From Clostridium sp. AM33-3 (GTDB lineage Bacteria > Bacillota > Clostridia > Lachnospirales > Lachnospiraceae), in NCBI RefSeq assembly GCF_003480315.1, contig NZ_QUIV01000013.1:25508-89507 (forward strand): a stretch of 64,000 nt of DNA, read 5' to 3'. Under the pieces are notes generated by a model. It worked only from the letters and a program-made list of their open reading frames with translations, had not been told where the DNA came from and ran no database searches. Positions 9,158 to 16,430 of this stretch are shown piece by piece (within the stretch, counting starts at the first letter, position 1; each line of letters begins with the position of its first letter). A program made the translations under genes and the position numbers.

Positions 9158-9179
9158 TGTATGCTGTTCTCAGCATACA
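9158..9179 (-). promoter_or_regulatory. probable GntR operator, perfect inverted repeat
   Basis: TGTATGCTG, four bases, CAGCATACA: nine-base arms with no mismatch. It covers the -10 box of the gntR promoter and ends 23 bases before the GTG start. GntR/FadR proteins bind such short palindromes; binding by this protein is inferred. Confidence 0.75.
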
Positions 9180-9200
9180 ACATGTAATATAATAAGTCAA
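9172..9200 (-). promoter_or_regulatory. sigma-A-type promoter of the gntR-led operon
   Basis: TTGACT at 9200-9195 and TATGCT at 9177-9172 with a 17-base spacer, read on the minus strand. The -10 lies inside the palindrome, so a bound regulator would block polymerase. Confidence 0.75.
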
Positions 9201-9382
9201 GTTGTTATTGGCATTTTTCTTGTTAATTCTCAATTTGTTTCTGTTTTTTTGTCTCTTTTTACTATTTATGATGTTTTTGAAGCATTTTCCCTTTGTTTTT
9301 TTCGTCAATGCATAAGATTCTTAGCTAGCCTGTATTAATACATGTTATTCCCGGCATCGTTATTTTTTTATAAATATATCGG

Positions 9383-9432
9383 CAAAAAACAAGAACGCAG
9401 CCGCAGACCTTGGTCAGTCTGTCCTGCGTTCC
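9383..9432 (-). terminator. intrinsic terminator after the GGDEF-EAL gene
   Basis: GAACGCAG pairs with CTGCGTTC, with an inner CAGAC/GTCTG stem, followed on the minus strand by TTGTTTTTTG. It begins eight bases after the stop. The rest of 9201-9382 is AT-rich and shows no gene. Confidence 0.8.
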
Positions 9433-9439
9433 TGTATTC

Positions 9440-10840
9440 TCAGCGTTTTAATTTTTCACGTTCCTGGTCAATGAGACTTTTGGTGGCATCTGCCGACTTC
9501 CCAAGCACCTCAGCCAGAAGCTCCTGTGGGATCGTCGGTGCATAATAAAATCCCTGCTGGTATACGCAGCCAAACTTTTTCAGAATGTCAAGCTGACGCT
9601 GTGTTTCCACACCCTCCGCGATCAGGCGTTTGCCAAGCTTTTCGGATGCCCGGATCAGGCATTCCACGATCGGTTCCGATCTCGGATCACTTTCCAGCTG
9701 CCACATAAACATACGCTCAAACTTCAGCGTATCCACCGGAAGCTCCAGAATCCTGCTGATTCCGGAATAGCCGGAGCCAAAGTTATTCAGGATCAGTTCA
9801 ACTCCAAGCTCCTTCAACTGCTGCATCACGATCTCCAGGATGACCGCATCCATAGCCAGCGCATATTCATCAATCTCGATCGCCAGCTTTCCGGATGGAA
9901 TCTGGTATGTCTCGATCATGCGCCGGACCGTATCCACAAAATTCTCCTGAAGGATCAGCACCGGAGAAACTGCAATTGCAATGGACTCATACTCCACGCC
10001 CTTTTTCTCCAGTTCTGCAATTGCCTGTGCAACCCGTTCCAGGGCATAGTATTCCACGCTGCTGATCTGGCCGGTATCCTCCGCGATCGGTACAAACTCC
10101 GCACTTCCTACCATGCCGATGTCCTTTACAAACATACGCATATAATATTCTGCACGGACAAAACGTTTCTCTTCTGTGTTGTAGGTCGGACGGAAGCGAA
10201 TCTCCAGTTCATGATTTTCCAGCGCTGTTCCGATATAACGGGCGATCGCCTGCTTGCGCAGATATGCTGCATGGAGTTTGGAATCATATACCGCATACTG
10301 GTTGCTTCCGCTTTCCGCTGCCTTGCTGACAGCCAGATCCAGATATTTTAACAGATCATCTGTATTTCCCGCATAACCGGGATAAGAGCAGACACCGATC
10401 TGACAGGAGCACATACAGTCTGTCCCGCCGATCTTCCAGCTCTGGGAGAAGCGGTTCAGGATTTCCTCAACAAGCCGTACAGCCTGTCCCTGCGTTCTGT
10501 TTCTCAGGATCGCGATAAATTCCACACCGACATAGCGGTAAACCGTGCAGCCTGTCTCTTCCCGAAGATATTTCAAAATTTCCTTTAACAATGCTTCACA
10601 ATAGGAAAAGCCGAACAGCTCATTCATGCGCTTGAAATTTTCGATATAAAACTTCAGAACCACGCCCTGTCCGTCACCGGATAACGCACGCTCCAGCTGA
10701 CGGCGGCAGACCATGCGGTCGCCGCTGACTTCATTTTCTTCTGTATTGTCTGCATCTGGAAGCGGTTCTGCACTCAGCCCGGTTCTCTTTTCTGCTGAAG
10801 CATACTCCGTTTCCTGTTTCTTCTTTCCAAATAATCCCAC
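9440..10840 (-). CDS. GGDEF-EAL domain protein with both active sites degenerate
   Basis: 466 residues, GTG start at 10840 with GAGGAGG ahead. A short basic N-terminus (MGLFGKKKQ) and a linker lead to a GGDEF-like domain (about 45-185), where the signature is YVGVEF, not GGDEF. An EAL-like domain (about 210-455) follows. There the EAL motif is replaced by RAEYYMR and the metal-binding DDFGTGYS by NNFGSGYS, while AEGVETQRQ survives. Cyclic-di-GMP synthesis and hydrolysis are therefore both unlikely; a binding or scaffolding role, or sensing of cyclic-di-GMP, fits better. No membrane segment. It starts 27 bases after the shikimate kinase fusion and is probably in the same transcript, though no functional link is evident. 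Confidence 0.87.
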   Translation of the reverse strand: MGLFGKKKQETEYASAEKRTGLSAEPLPDADNTEENEVSGDRMVCRRQLERALSGDGQGVVLKFYIENFKRMNELFGFSYCEALLKEILKYLREETGCTVYRYVGVEFIAILRNRTQGQAVRLVEEILNRFSQSWKIGGTDCMCSCQIGVCSYPGYAGNTDDLLKYLDLAVSKAAESGSNQYAVYDSKLHAAYLRKQAIARYIGTALENHELEIRFRPTYNTEEKRFVRAEYYMRMFVKDIGMVGSAEFVPIAEDTGQISSVEYYALERVAQAIAELEKKGVEYESIAIAVSPVLILQENFVDTVRRMIETYQIPSGKLAIEIDEYALAMDAVILEIVMQQLKELGVELILNNFGSGYSGISRILELPVDTLKFERMFMWQLESDPRSEPIVECLIRASEKLGKRLIAEGVETQRQLDILKKFGCVYQQGFYYAPTIPQELLAEVLGKSADATKSLIDQEREKLKR

Positions 10841-10867
10841 AATACGTTCCTCCTCTCAACTGTCTGT

Positions 10868-11689
10868 TTACTTGCACTGCTCTGCTGCCATGTCACGGTC
10901 CAGCTGTGTCAGCTTCTCTACGATCTCCCTGCAGATTTCTTCCGGATTTTTGCCATCAGTTGCTACCGTAACATCTGCAGCTGCCTCATAAAGCGCGCGG
11001 CGTTTTTCCTGCAGTCCGGCAATAAAATCCACGTTCATGTGGTCATTCAGGATCGGACGCTCAGTGCTGTCCTTGACACGATTGTAAACGGTTTCCGGTG
11101 TCGCAGTCAGAAGCACGACACGGCCATGCTTCTTCATGTGATCCTTGTTATCTTCCCGGACCACCACACCGCCGCCGCAGGAAACAATGGTCTGCTTGCT
11201 CTTCTGAAGCTCGATCAGTGTGTTGCACTCCAGATTCCTGAAATACACCTCACCGTATTCCGCGAAAATCTCAGAAATAGACATCCCCTGCTTATCGACG
11301 ATCAGCTGATCCATCTCCACATAGTTCATCTCCAGCTGACGCTTCAGTTCCTTGGCAATGGTGCTCTTTCCTGCACCCATAAACCCGATCAGGAAAATAT
11401 TGTAGTTGAACAGGGCCTTTGCCTGAATCTTTCGGCTGTTCTTCACAATGTATTTGAAGATATTCAGGATCTCCTCCTCAAATGCATTGTCTCCCAGCTT
11501 CTGCTTCAGGTTATCCTCCTGCTTTTTTTCCTGTTCCGGCTGCAGGATCGGGATTCCATTCTGTTTCTTATAAGCAATGATCTCCTGAATGCATTCCATG
11601 CGGTCTACCAGCTGCTTGATGATAATGTCATCACATACTCCGATTTTTTTGCGGATCTCCTCGATTCTGTCATCCATTCTGTTGTCCAT
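10868..11689 (-). CDS. chorismate mutase-shikimate kinase fusion
   Basis: 273 residues from the ATG at 11689, with GAGGAG eight bases upstream; an upstream in-frame ATG at 11731 lacks one. Residues 1-90 resemble an AroQ-type chorismate mutase (DRIEEIRKKI, then LVDRMECIQEIIAYKKQNG). Residues about 96-265 are a shikimate kinase: Walker A GFMGAGKSTIAKEL, the shikimate site in YVEMDQLI (the Asp of the DxD region), the Arg in YFRNLE and SCGGGVVVRE, and a lid Arg in ERPILND. One chain would thus combine phosphorylation of shikimate with rearrangement of chorismate to prephenate, two non-adjacent steps of aromatic biosynthesis. Followed by the GGDEF-EAL gene. Domain calls are firm; activity of the mutase half is not tested by sequence. 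Confidence 0.9.
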   Translation of the reverse strand: MDNRMDDRIEEIRKKIGVCDDIIIKQLVDRMECIQEIIAYKKQNGIPILQPEQEKKQEDNLKQKLGDNAFEEEILNIFKYIVKNSRKIQAKALFNYNIFLIGFMGAGKSTIAKELKRQLEMNYVEMDQLIVDKQGMSISEIFAEYGEVYFRNLECNTLIELQKSKQTIVSCGGGVVVREDNKDHMKKHGRVVLLTATPETVYNRVKDSTERPILNDHMNVDFIAGLQEKRRALYEAAADVTVATDGKNPEEICREIVEKLTQLDRDMAAEQCK

Positions 11690-11743
11690 TACACTTTCTC
11701 CTCTTCCGGTCCCAATCAGCGTACATGTCACCGTGCTGCCTTC

Positions 11744-11772
11744 ATTGTAGCACGTTCTGCTGATTCTGACTA
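11744..11772 (-). promoter_or_regulatory. putative promoter of the chorismate mutase-shikimate kinase gene
   Basis: TAGTCA (4/6 match to the -35 consensus), 17 bases, TACAAT on the minus strand, giving a leader of about 50 bases before the ATG at 11689. Confidence 0.5.
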
Positions 11773-11812
11773 TATGATAATATCGTAGTAATACTGTCCC
11801 CTAAACAGTAAG

Positions 11813-11842
11813 ATTCCGGATATCCTGCCAGATATCCGGAAT
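11813..11842. repeat. perfect 12-base inverted repeat in an intergenic gap
   Basis: ATTCCGGATATC and GATATCCGGAAT separated by CTGCCA. There is no T-run on either side, so it is not a standard terminator. It lies downstream of the EamA gene and upstream of the promoter at 11744-11772, in a 223-base gap (11732-11954) with no gene. It could be an mRNA 3'-end stem or a protein-binding site. Confidence 0.6.
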
Positions 11843-11954
11843 ATACAGTATGTTTTATGCAATTATATCAACAGTTTTCGAAACACGCAATAGTTTATCG
11901 CTTTAAAGTGTTAATTTTATGATAGCTGCAATGCAGGCCCGCAGGACAGTCTTC

Positions 11955-12824
11955 CTATTTTTTTGACGGCAGAAACGTGATCACAATGCCGGAGCAGATC
12001 AGGACCGCCCCCACAACAAACTGCCATGTGATCACCTCATGAAGAAGCAGCACTCCAAGCACCGCGGAAACCAGAGGCTGCAGCGGATAAAACATCGAGC
12101 AGGTGCTGGCGCTGAGCAGCTGCAGGCTCTTATTCCAGCAGGTATGCGCCACGGCAGTGCCAAACACTGCCACAAACAGACAGGCAAGAAGGGCAGCTGC
12201 TGTCGGATGACTCTGTGTCAGGAATACATTTTCCAGAACTGCAGCCGGAATATTGAACAACAGTGCTATGCACATGCCGTACAGAGCAATCTGCACCGGA
12301 TCATAATAGCCGGAGATTTTGCGGATAGAAACCGATGCCGCAGACCACAGTACCACAGAACCGGCCGAAAGCAGGATTCCCAGCGGATTGATCTGCATGC
12401 TTCCATTGCCCAGTATAATGTAAACACCGATCAGGGACACTACAATGCTGAGCACATTTTTCCAGGTGATCTTTTCCTTCAGAAAGACTGCTGCCAGGAT
12501 AGAGATCATAACCGGATTTAAGGAATTGATCAGGGATGCCAGAGAGCCTGACAGAAGCGCGGTGCCTCCCAGCTGAAGAATGATCGCGGCAAAATAGCCG
12601 AGTCCGCCCAAAATCAGCAGATATGGCCAGTGCTCCTTCGCTATCTTCTTATGACCGCCCTTCCACTTCAAAATTCCGTACAGACAGACTACCGATACGA
12701 GATAGCGGCAGAACGACACCGTAACCGGCCCCATCACCGCGAGCGCATATTTGCTCACGACATAAATACTTCCCCAGCAAAAAAAGGTGATTAATAAATA
12801 AAGATATCCTGCATTGCGTTTCAT
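11955..12824 (-). CDS. EamA/DMT-superfamily transporter
   Basis: 289 residues from the ATG at 12824 (AGGAAGG nine bases upstream; the longer frame adds a hydrophilic stretch without a site). Ten hydrophobic helices form two EamA repeats. The first begins YLLITFFCWGSIYVVSKYA with RYLVSVVCLYG. The second carries GSVVLWSAASVSIRK and ends with LLLHEVITWQFVVGAVLI. Members export amino acids, metabolites or drugs by exchange across the cytoplasmic membrane. It follows the chorismate-mutase-like gene after a 75-base gap holding a strong stem-loop, so co-transcription with the acid island is uncertain. The substrate is unknown. Confidence 0.87.
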   Translation of the reverse strand: MKRNAGYLYLLITFFCWGSIYVVSKYALAVMGPVTVSFCRYLVSVVCLYGILKWKGGHKKIAKEHWPYLLILGGLGYFAAIILQLGGTALLSGSLASLINSLNPVMISILAAVFLKEKITWKNVLSIVVSLIGVYIILGNGSMQINPLGILLSAGSVVLWSAASVSIRKISGYYDPVQIALYGMCIALLFNIPAAVLENVFLTQSHPTAAALLACLFVAVFGTAVAHTCWNKSLQLLSASTCSMFYPLQPLVSAVLGVLLLHEVITWQFVVGAVLICSGIVITFLPSKK

Positions 12825-12862
12825 GGTATGGTTCCTTCCTCTTTTTCCTTTGAATGTCATAT

Positions 12863-12889
12863 AGCCGTTCAGCTCATAGCTGAACGGCT
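12863..12889. repeat. strong stem-loop between the acid operon and the EamA gene
   Basis: AGCCGTTCAGCT and AGCTGAACGGCT are perfectly complementary over 12 bases with a three-base loop, beginning ten bases after the stop at 12900. The T-rich tract (TTTGTTGTTTTT) is on the plus-strand side, whereas the flanking genes are on the minus strand. It may still stop or stabilise the minus transcript. Confidence 0.6.
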
Positions 12890-12899
12890 TTGTTGTTTT

Positions 12900-13460
12900 T
12901 TACTGTAATGATAAAATCTGAAAATTCTCTGCTTCTTTTCCAAGCTGGCAAACAAGTCTTCTCATATCTGACTGGTTTAAATTTCCATGCAGCTGTATGG
13001 TCACCTGCTGCTCATTGCCCTGACTTTTTAATTCCATATGATCGATCGGGATCTCATTTAACCGGATCATATTCAGATACAGGTTCAGACTGCTTTTTTC
13101 CCGGTGATCGGTAAAGCTTACTGTAATCTGCTCATGAGAAACATGCTCATCCAGGCCGGCCTGCTTTAGAGCCTCAGCAATTACCTGCTCCTGCATTTCT
13201 GTCAGGATTCCGTACTGGTATCTGCGGCAGACACTCATCAGGTGACGAAGAAACATTTCATATTCTCTTTTCACGCTGACATCCACATCGCCTGTACGCT
13301 TTAAAATAATCTCATTCTCCCGGTCCGGCACAAACACATCAGAACCGTTTTCTGCCTTTGCAGCAGCCACATGTTCCGCACATGCCATCCGTTCTAAAAA
13401 CAGCGGTTTGATCTGGGTATCCACGCTGTCAATCATCTTCCGCACTTCTTCTAATGTCAT
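12900..13460 (-). CDS. chorismate mutase-like (AroQ fold) protein with extra C-terminal domain
   Basis: 186 residues from the ATG at 13460, preceded by GGAGG. Residues 1-90 have the AroQ helical pattern: EEVRKMIDSVDTQIKPLFLERM, AEHVAAAKAENG, a charged turn VPDRENEII, then FLRHLMSVCRRYQ. The C-terminal 90 residues (VTVSFTDHREKSSLNL region to the end) look like a small alpha/beta domain I do not recognise, perhaps ligand-binding. It is the last gene of the DASS transporter-FAD oxidoreductase unit, 37 bases after the oxidoreductase. A second mutase beside the fusion at 10868 is odd for housekeeping, so it may isomerise a related alicyclic acid or act as a sensor. That is inference. Confidence 0.7.
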   Translation of the reverse strand: MTLEEVRKMIDSVDTQIKPLFLERMACAEHVAAAKAENGSDVFVPDRENEIILKRTGDVDVSVKREYEMFLRHLMSVCRRYQYGILTEMQEQVIAEALKQAGLDEHVSHEQITVSFTDHREKSSLNLYLNMIRLNEIPIDHMELKSQGNEQQVTIQLHGNLNQSDMRRLVCQLGKEAENFQILSLQ

Positions 13461-13497
13461 TCTTAACCTCCATTTCGCATTGGCACATTTTCCAATT

Positions 13498-14757
13498 CTA
13501 CACCAAAGCACCCTGTTTTTTCAAGATTTTCTGGATATGTTCTATATTTACAGCACCATCCAGGGCCTGGCAGGCTGCACCGACACCCGCCGCATGACCT
13601 GTTGCAAAACAGGTTCCCATAACACGGACGGCTGCAAAAGCAGCCTCGTCTGCAGATATCATTCTTCCTGCGCCATACAGGTTTCTGATATTTTCAGACT
13701 GCAGGGCACCCAGCGGAATATCAAAATAGCTACCTTCCTTTACTTCCAGATAGGTTGCCATCTTATTGATATCCTTGTGGATCTCCGGCTTCCAGCCGCC
13801 GCGGGCCACACTGTTATCCCGTTTTCTTCTGGTAAGCACATCATCCACGGTGATCGTCTCTTTTCCAACCAGTTTTCTGGTCTCACGGAACCCGAGTGCC
13901 GGTCCTATCACAGCCAACTCTGCATGCTCCATACCCGGCATATAGGTTCTTAATGCCTGTACATAGCTTAGTACCTGCTTTCTGGTCTCGCGCTCCATTC
14001 TGGTAAGTGCCTCTGCGTTCAGTGCATCCGGGATAATGCTCGGAAGAAGAACTCCTACAATATTAGATCCTTCTTTTTTTAAGATAAAGCCCTTCTCCCT
14101 TGTGAGGTTGGGGATTCCGTCTTCTTTTGCCTTCACAACGGCACGCTCCACCGCAGCCGGAGACATATCGCAGCTGGTGTCCACGCCGCTTAAGCGAAAC
14201 GGCATGGTTGCCGCCTGCGGGCATCCGTCATCGCCGCCCCATACCAGGTGTGCCCCGGCAAGGCGGGCAAGATTGGCGTCTCCGGATGCATCCACAAAGG
14301 CCTTCGCAGCTACCGTAAAGGTACCCTCATCATCCACACAGTGAATTGCCGTAATGGTTCCGTTTTCCGTATCTGCACCAATTACAGACGTATGCAGGAG
14401 GTAATCCACCCGTTCTTTCTCCAGCAGATTGTCCATGGCACATTTTAAATACTCAGGCTGAAAATTAATATTGCGGTTTCCGGTTGCAGAAATAACGTAG
14501 TCCACAGTCGGACCAAGTGCCTCCATCTCATTTAACACAAGCCGACCGACTCCTTCTACAACCCGTACCGGATTTTCCCCACAGGTGTAAAACCCGCAGA
14601 AAGCGCTGACTCCGGAATTGGTAGCTTCACCGCCAAGATAAGCATTCCGCTCGATCAGAAGCGTTTTCGCTCCCGTCTTCGCAGCTCCAACTGCTGCAGA
14701 TACTCCGGCAGTTCCTCCTCCAACAACGACTACGTCATACTGCTGCAAACGTTCCAT
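13498..14757 (-). CDS. FAD-dependent oxidoreductase (FAD_oxidored/succinate dehydrogenase-like fold)
   Basis: 419 residues, ATG at 14757 with AAGGAG. The N-terminal dinucleotide fold is VVVGGGTAGVSAAVGAAKTG with LLIERNAYLGGEAT. Further FAD contacts are FVDASGDANLARLAG and the C-terminal GRMISADEAAFAAVRVMGTC with GHAAGVGAA. This is the PF12831-type flavoprotein family, often found on catabolic operons for plant-derived or alicyclic compounds. There is no signal peptide. It sits between a DASS transporter (21 bases upstream) and a chorismate-mutase-like protein, under a divergent LysR regulator. Oxidation or dehydrogenation of an imported ring acid is plausible. Exact chemistry is unknown. Confidence 0.85.
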   Translation of the reverse strand: MERLQQYDVVVVGGGTAGVSAAVGAAKTGAKTLLIERNAYLGGEATNSGVSAFCGFYTCGENPVRVVEGVGRLVLNEMEALGPTVDYVISATGNRNINFQPEYLKCAMDNLLEKERVDYLLHTSVIGADTENGTITAIHCVDDEGTFTVAAKAFVDASGDANLARLAGAHLVWGGDDGCPQAATMPFRLSGVDTSCDMSPAAVERAVVKAKEDGIPNLTREKGFILKKEGSNIVGVLLPSIIPDALNAEALTRMERETRKQVLSYVQALRTYMPGMEHAELAVIGPALGFRETRKLVGKETITVDDVLTRRKRDNSVARGGWKPEIHKDINKMATYLEVKEGSYFDIPLGALQSENIRNLYGAGRMISADEAAFAAVRVMGTCFATGHAAGVGAACQALDGAVNIEHIQKILKKQGALV

Positions 14758-14778
14758 AATCCTCTATACTCCTTTTTC

Positions 14779-16239
14779 TTAACCAATGATGAGTGTTCCC
14801 AGCGGATATGCAAAGAAGGTCAGCACAACCAGTGCCATCAGTGCAAAAATTCCGCCCCAGATAAACATGTCTTTGGTCGTGGTCCATCCGGAACCGATTG
14901 CTACGGTGTTGATGGTACTCTGACCTGCCGGTGTCATGTTGCTGACAGCGGCTGCAAAACCAACCATGCATACAACTGCGCCAACGCTTACTGCTCCTGC
15001 CGGAAGTGCAGTTAAAACAGACAGTGCTACTGCGCTTACTACGGTTGTGGTAACAATGTTGGAAGAGAAGTTTGTCTCAAGCAGTGCCCACAGCATAAAG
15101 AATAAGATCATGCCGGTAACCGGGAGTGCTGCAGTTAACGGAGACAGGGAAGCGGTCAGCCAGTCGCTGATTCCAATATCTGCGTTGGTTAAGCAGGAAC
15201 CAAGCCAGGTTGCCGCACCGGTCATCAGGATACTGCCCCACAGGATTCCTTTGGTTACGCCTTCCTTAAAGTTTAAGATACGCTCGCCATCTACTTTGGT
15301 GATAAAGAGAAGGATGCATCCTAATAACGGCGGCATTGCGGTAGACCAGCTGTTGATGGTCTTGTAAAGCTCCGGGAAGCTGCCCTTGATCAGGCTCGGG
15401 CCAACCCATAAGAATACAGTTAAACCTACTACAGAAAGAATAATTTTCTCTTTGGTATCTGCCTTTGGAACGGTTCCGCGCAGTCCCATTGCATTTTCCG
15501 GTTTGATCTCATGGATATCATCCGGACGGTAAATGAACTTAAACACCAGAATTAATAAGATGATCAGCAGAATGCCGGTCGGGATCCCCATTGCCATGTA
15601 TTGGAACTGGTTGACATCATTTCCGGTTGCTGCGGTGTAATAACCGATTGCCATGGTCGGCCATACATGTCCGATTGCGGTCATACCGGAGGAAAGGCTG
15701 ATGCAGAATGCCGTTCCCATCATGATCATATTTCCGGTTTTGCCGCCCTTCTTCACACCGAGTACCTGGAAGATATCCTCAAGGAAAGGCATAAATGCAA
15801 CGAACAGAACAGACGGGGATACGAATAACCCCATGAAGGTAACTGCCGCAAACAGGAAACATACAAAATACCACGGTCCCTTTCTTGCAATCTTATTGGT
15901 AATAAAAGATACCGTACACCGTCTTACAAAATTTGTCTTGGAAAGCGGATATACCAGCATAAAGGTAAAGATCAGGAACGCTACGGTCGTATTGCCGAAT
16001 GCGCCTGAAAAGGTTTTTGAAAAACCGAATGTCGGGATAAATCCAAGTGCCAGTAAGGTGATCATGCTCGGCCAGTCAATGGAAATGGTAATCCACATGA
16101 GCAGGGAACCGAAGAATACGCCAAGTACTCCGATTGCCTCAGAGGAAAGACCTCCAAATGGCGGTACAAATCTTGACCCGATCATGATTGCCAGCGACAG
16201 GATCAAAAAGATTGTGTCTTTGCTGCTTTTGTTGTTCAT
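14779..16239 (-). CDS. DASS/SLC13-family anion:Na+ symporter
   Basis: 486 residues with about eleven to twelve membrane segments. DASS hallmarks are the two SNT-like loops: SPSVLFVAFMPFLEDIF in the first half and LLETNFSSNIVTTTVVSA in the second, plus AVSNMTPAGQSTINTVA near the end. Members import di- and tricarboxylates, sulfate or related organic acids with sodium. It is the first gene of a three-gene unit with a flavoprotein and a chorismate-mutase-like protein, read from a promoter overlapping that of the divergent lysR gene, so it is probably the inducible uptake system for the compound they degrade. A ring carboxylate such as shikimate or quinate is a guess from the neighbours. Confidence 0.88.
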   Translation of the reverse strand: MNNKSSKDTIFLILSLAIMIGSRFVPPFGGLSSEAIGVLGVFFGSLLMWITISIDWPSMITLLALGFIPTFGFSKTFSGAFGNTTVAFLIFTFMLVYPLSKTNFVRRCTVSFITNKIARKGPWYFVCFLFAAVTFMGLFVSPSVLFVAFMPFLEDIFQVLGVKKGGKTGNMIMMGTAFCISLSSGMTAIGHVWPTMAIGYYTAATGNDVNQFQYMAMGIPTGILLIILLILVFKFIYRPDDIHEIKPENAMGLRGTVPKADTKEKIILSVVGLTVFLWVGPSLIKGSFPELYKTINSWSTAMPPLLGCILLFITKVDGERILNFKEGVTKGILWGSILMTGAATWLGSCLTNADIGISDWLTASLSPLTAALPVTGMILFFMLWALLETNFSSNIVTTTVVSAVALSVLTALPAGAVSVGAVVCMVGFAAAVSNMTPAGQSTINTVAIGSGWTTTKDMFIWGGIFALMALVVLTFFAYPLGTLIIG

Positions 16240-16293
16240 AATGAAACCCCTTTCTCCTATTGGTGTTCTTTTGTTTTGTATTTCCTTGTAGCG

Positions 16294-16333
16294 TTATGAT
16301 ATAAAGTTTATTGACATTTGTAAAATATCATAA
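16294..16333. promoter_or_regulatory. inverted repeat, candidate LysR binding region
   Basis: TTATGATAT at 16294-16302 and ATATCATAA at 16325-16333 are perfect complements 22 bases apart, spanning both divergent promoters. This is a typical location for LysR control; binding is inferred. Confidence 0.6.
16296..16324 (-). promoter_or_regulatory. promoter of the DASS transporter operon
   Basis: TTTACA at 16324-16319 and TATCAT at 16301-16296 with 17 bases between, on the minus strand; about 50 bases from start point to the ATG at 16239. Confidence 0.6.
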
Positions 16334-16339
16334 TATTAT
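16311..16339 (+). promoter_or_regulatory. promoter of the divergent lysR-type gene
   Basis: TTGACA at 16311-16316, 17 bases, TATTAT at 16334-16339. It overlaps the minus-strand promoter, so expression of the two units should compete. The leader is about 85 bases. Confidence 0.7.
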
Positions 16340-16430
16340 CAAATCAATAAGTTTTTCCTATATCATTGGATTTTTTTAGAAACATTTTACAATTTTTTTA
16401 TTTCTTACCAGGCAAAGGAGTTCGTTTCTC

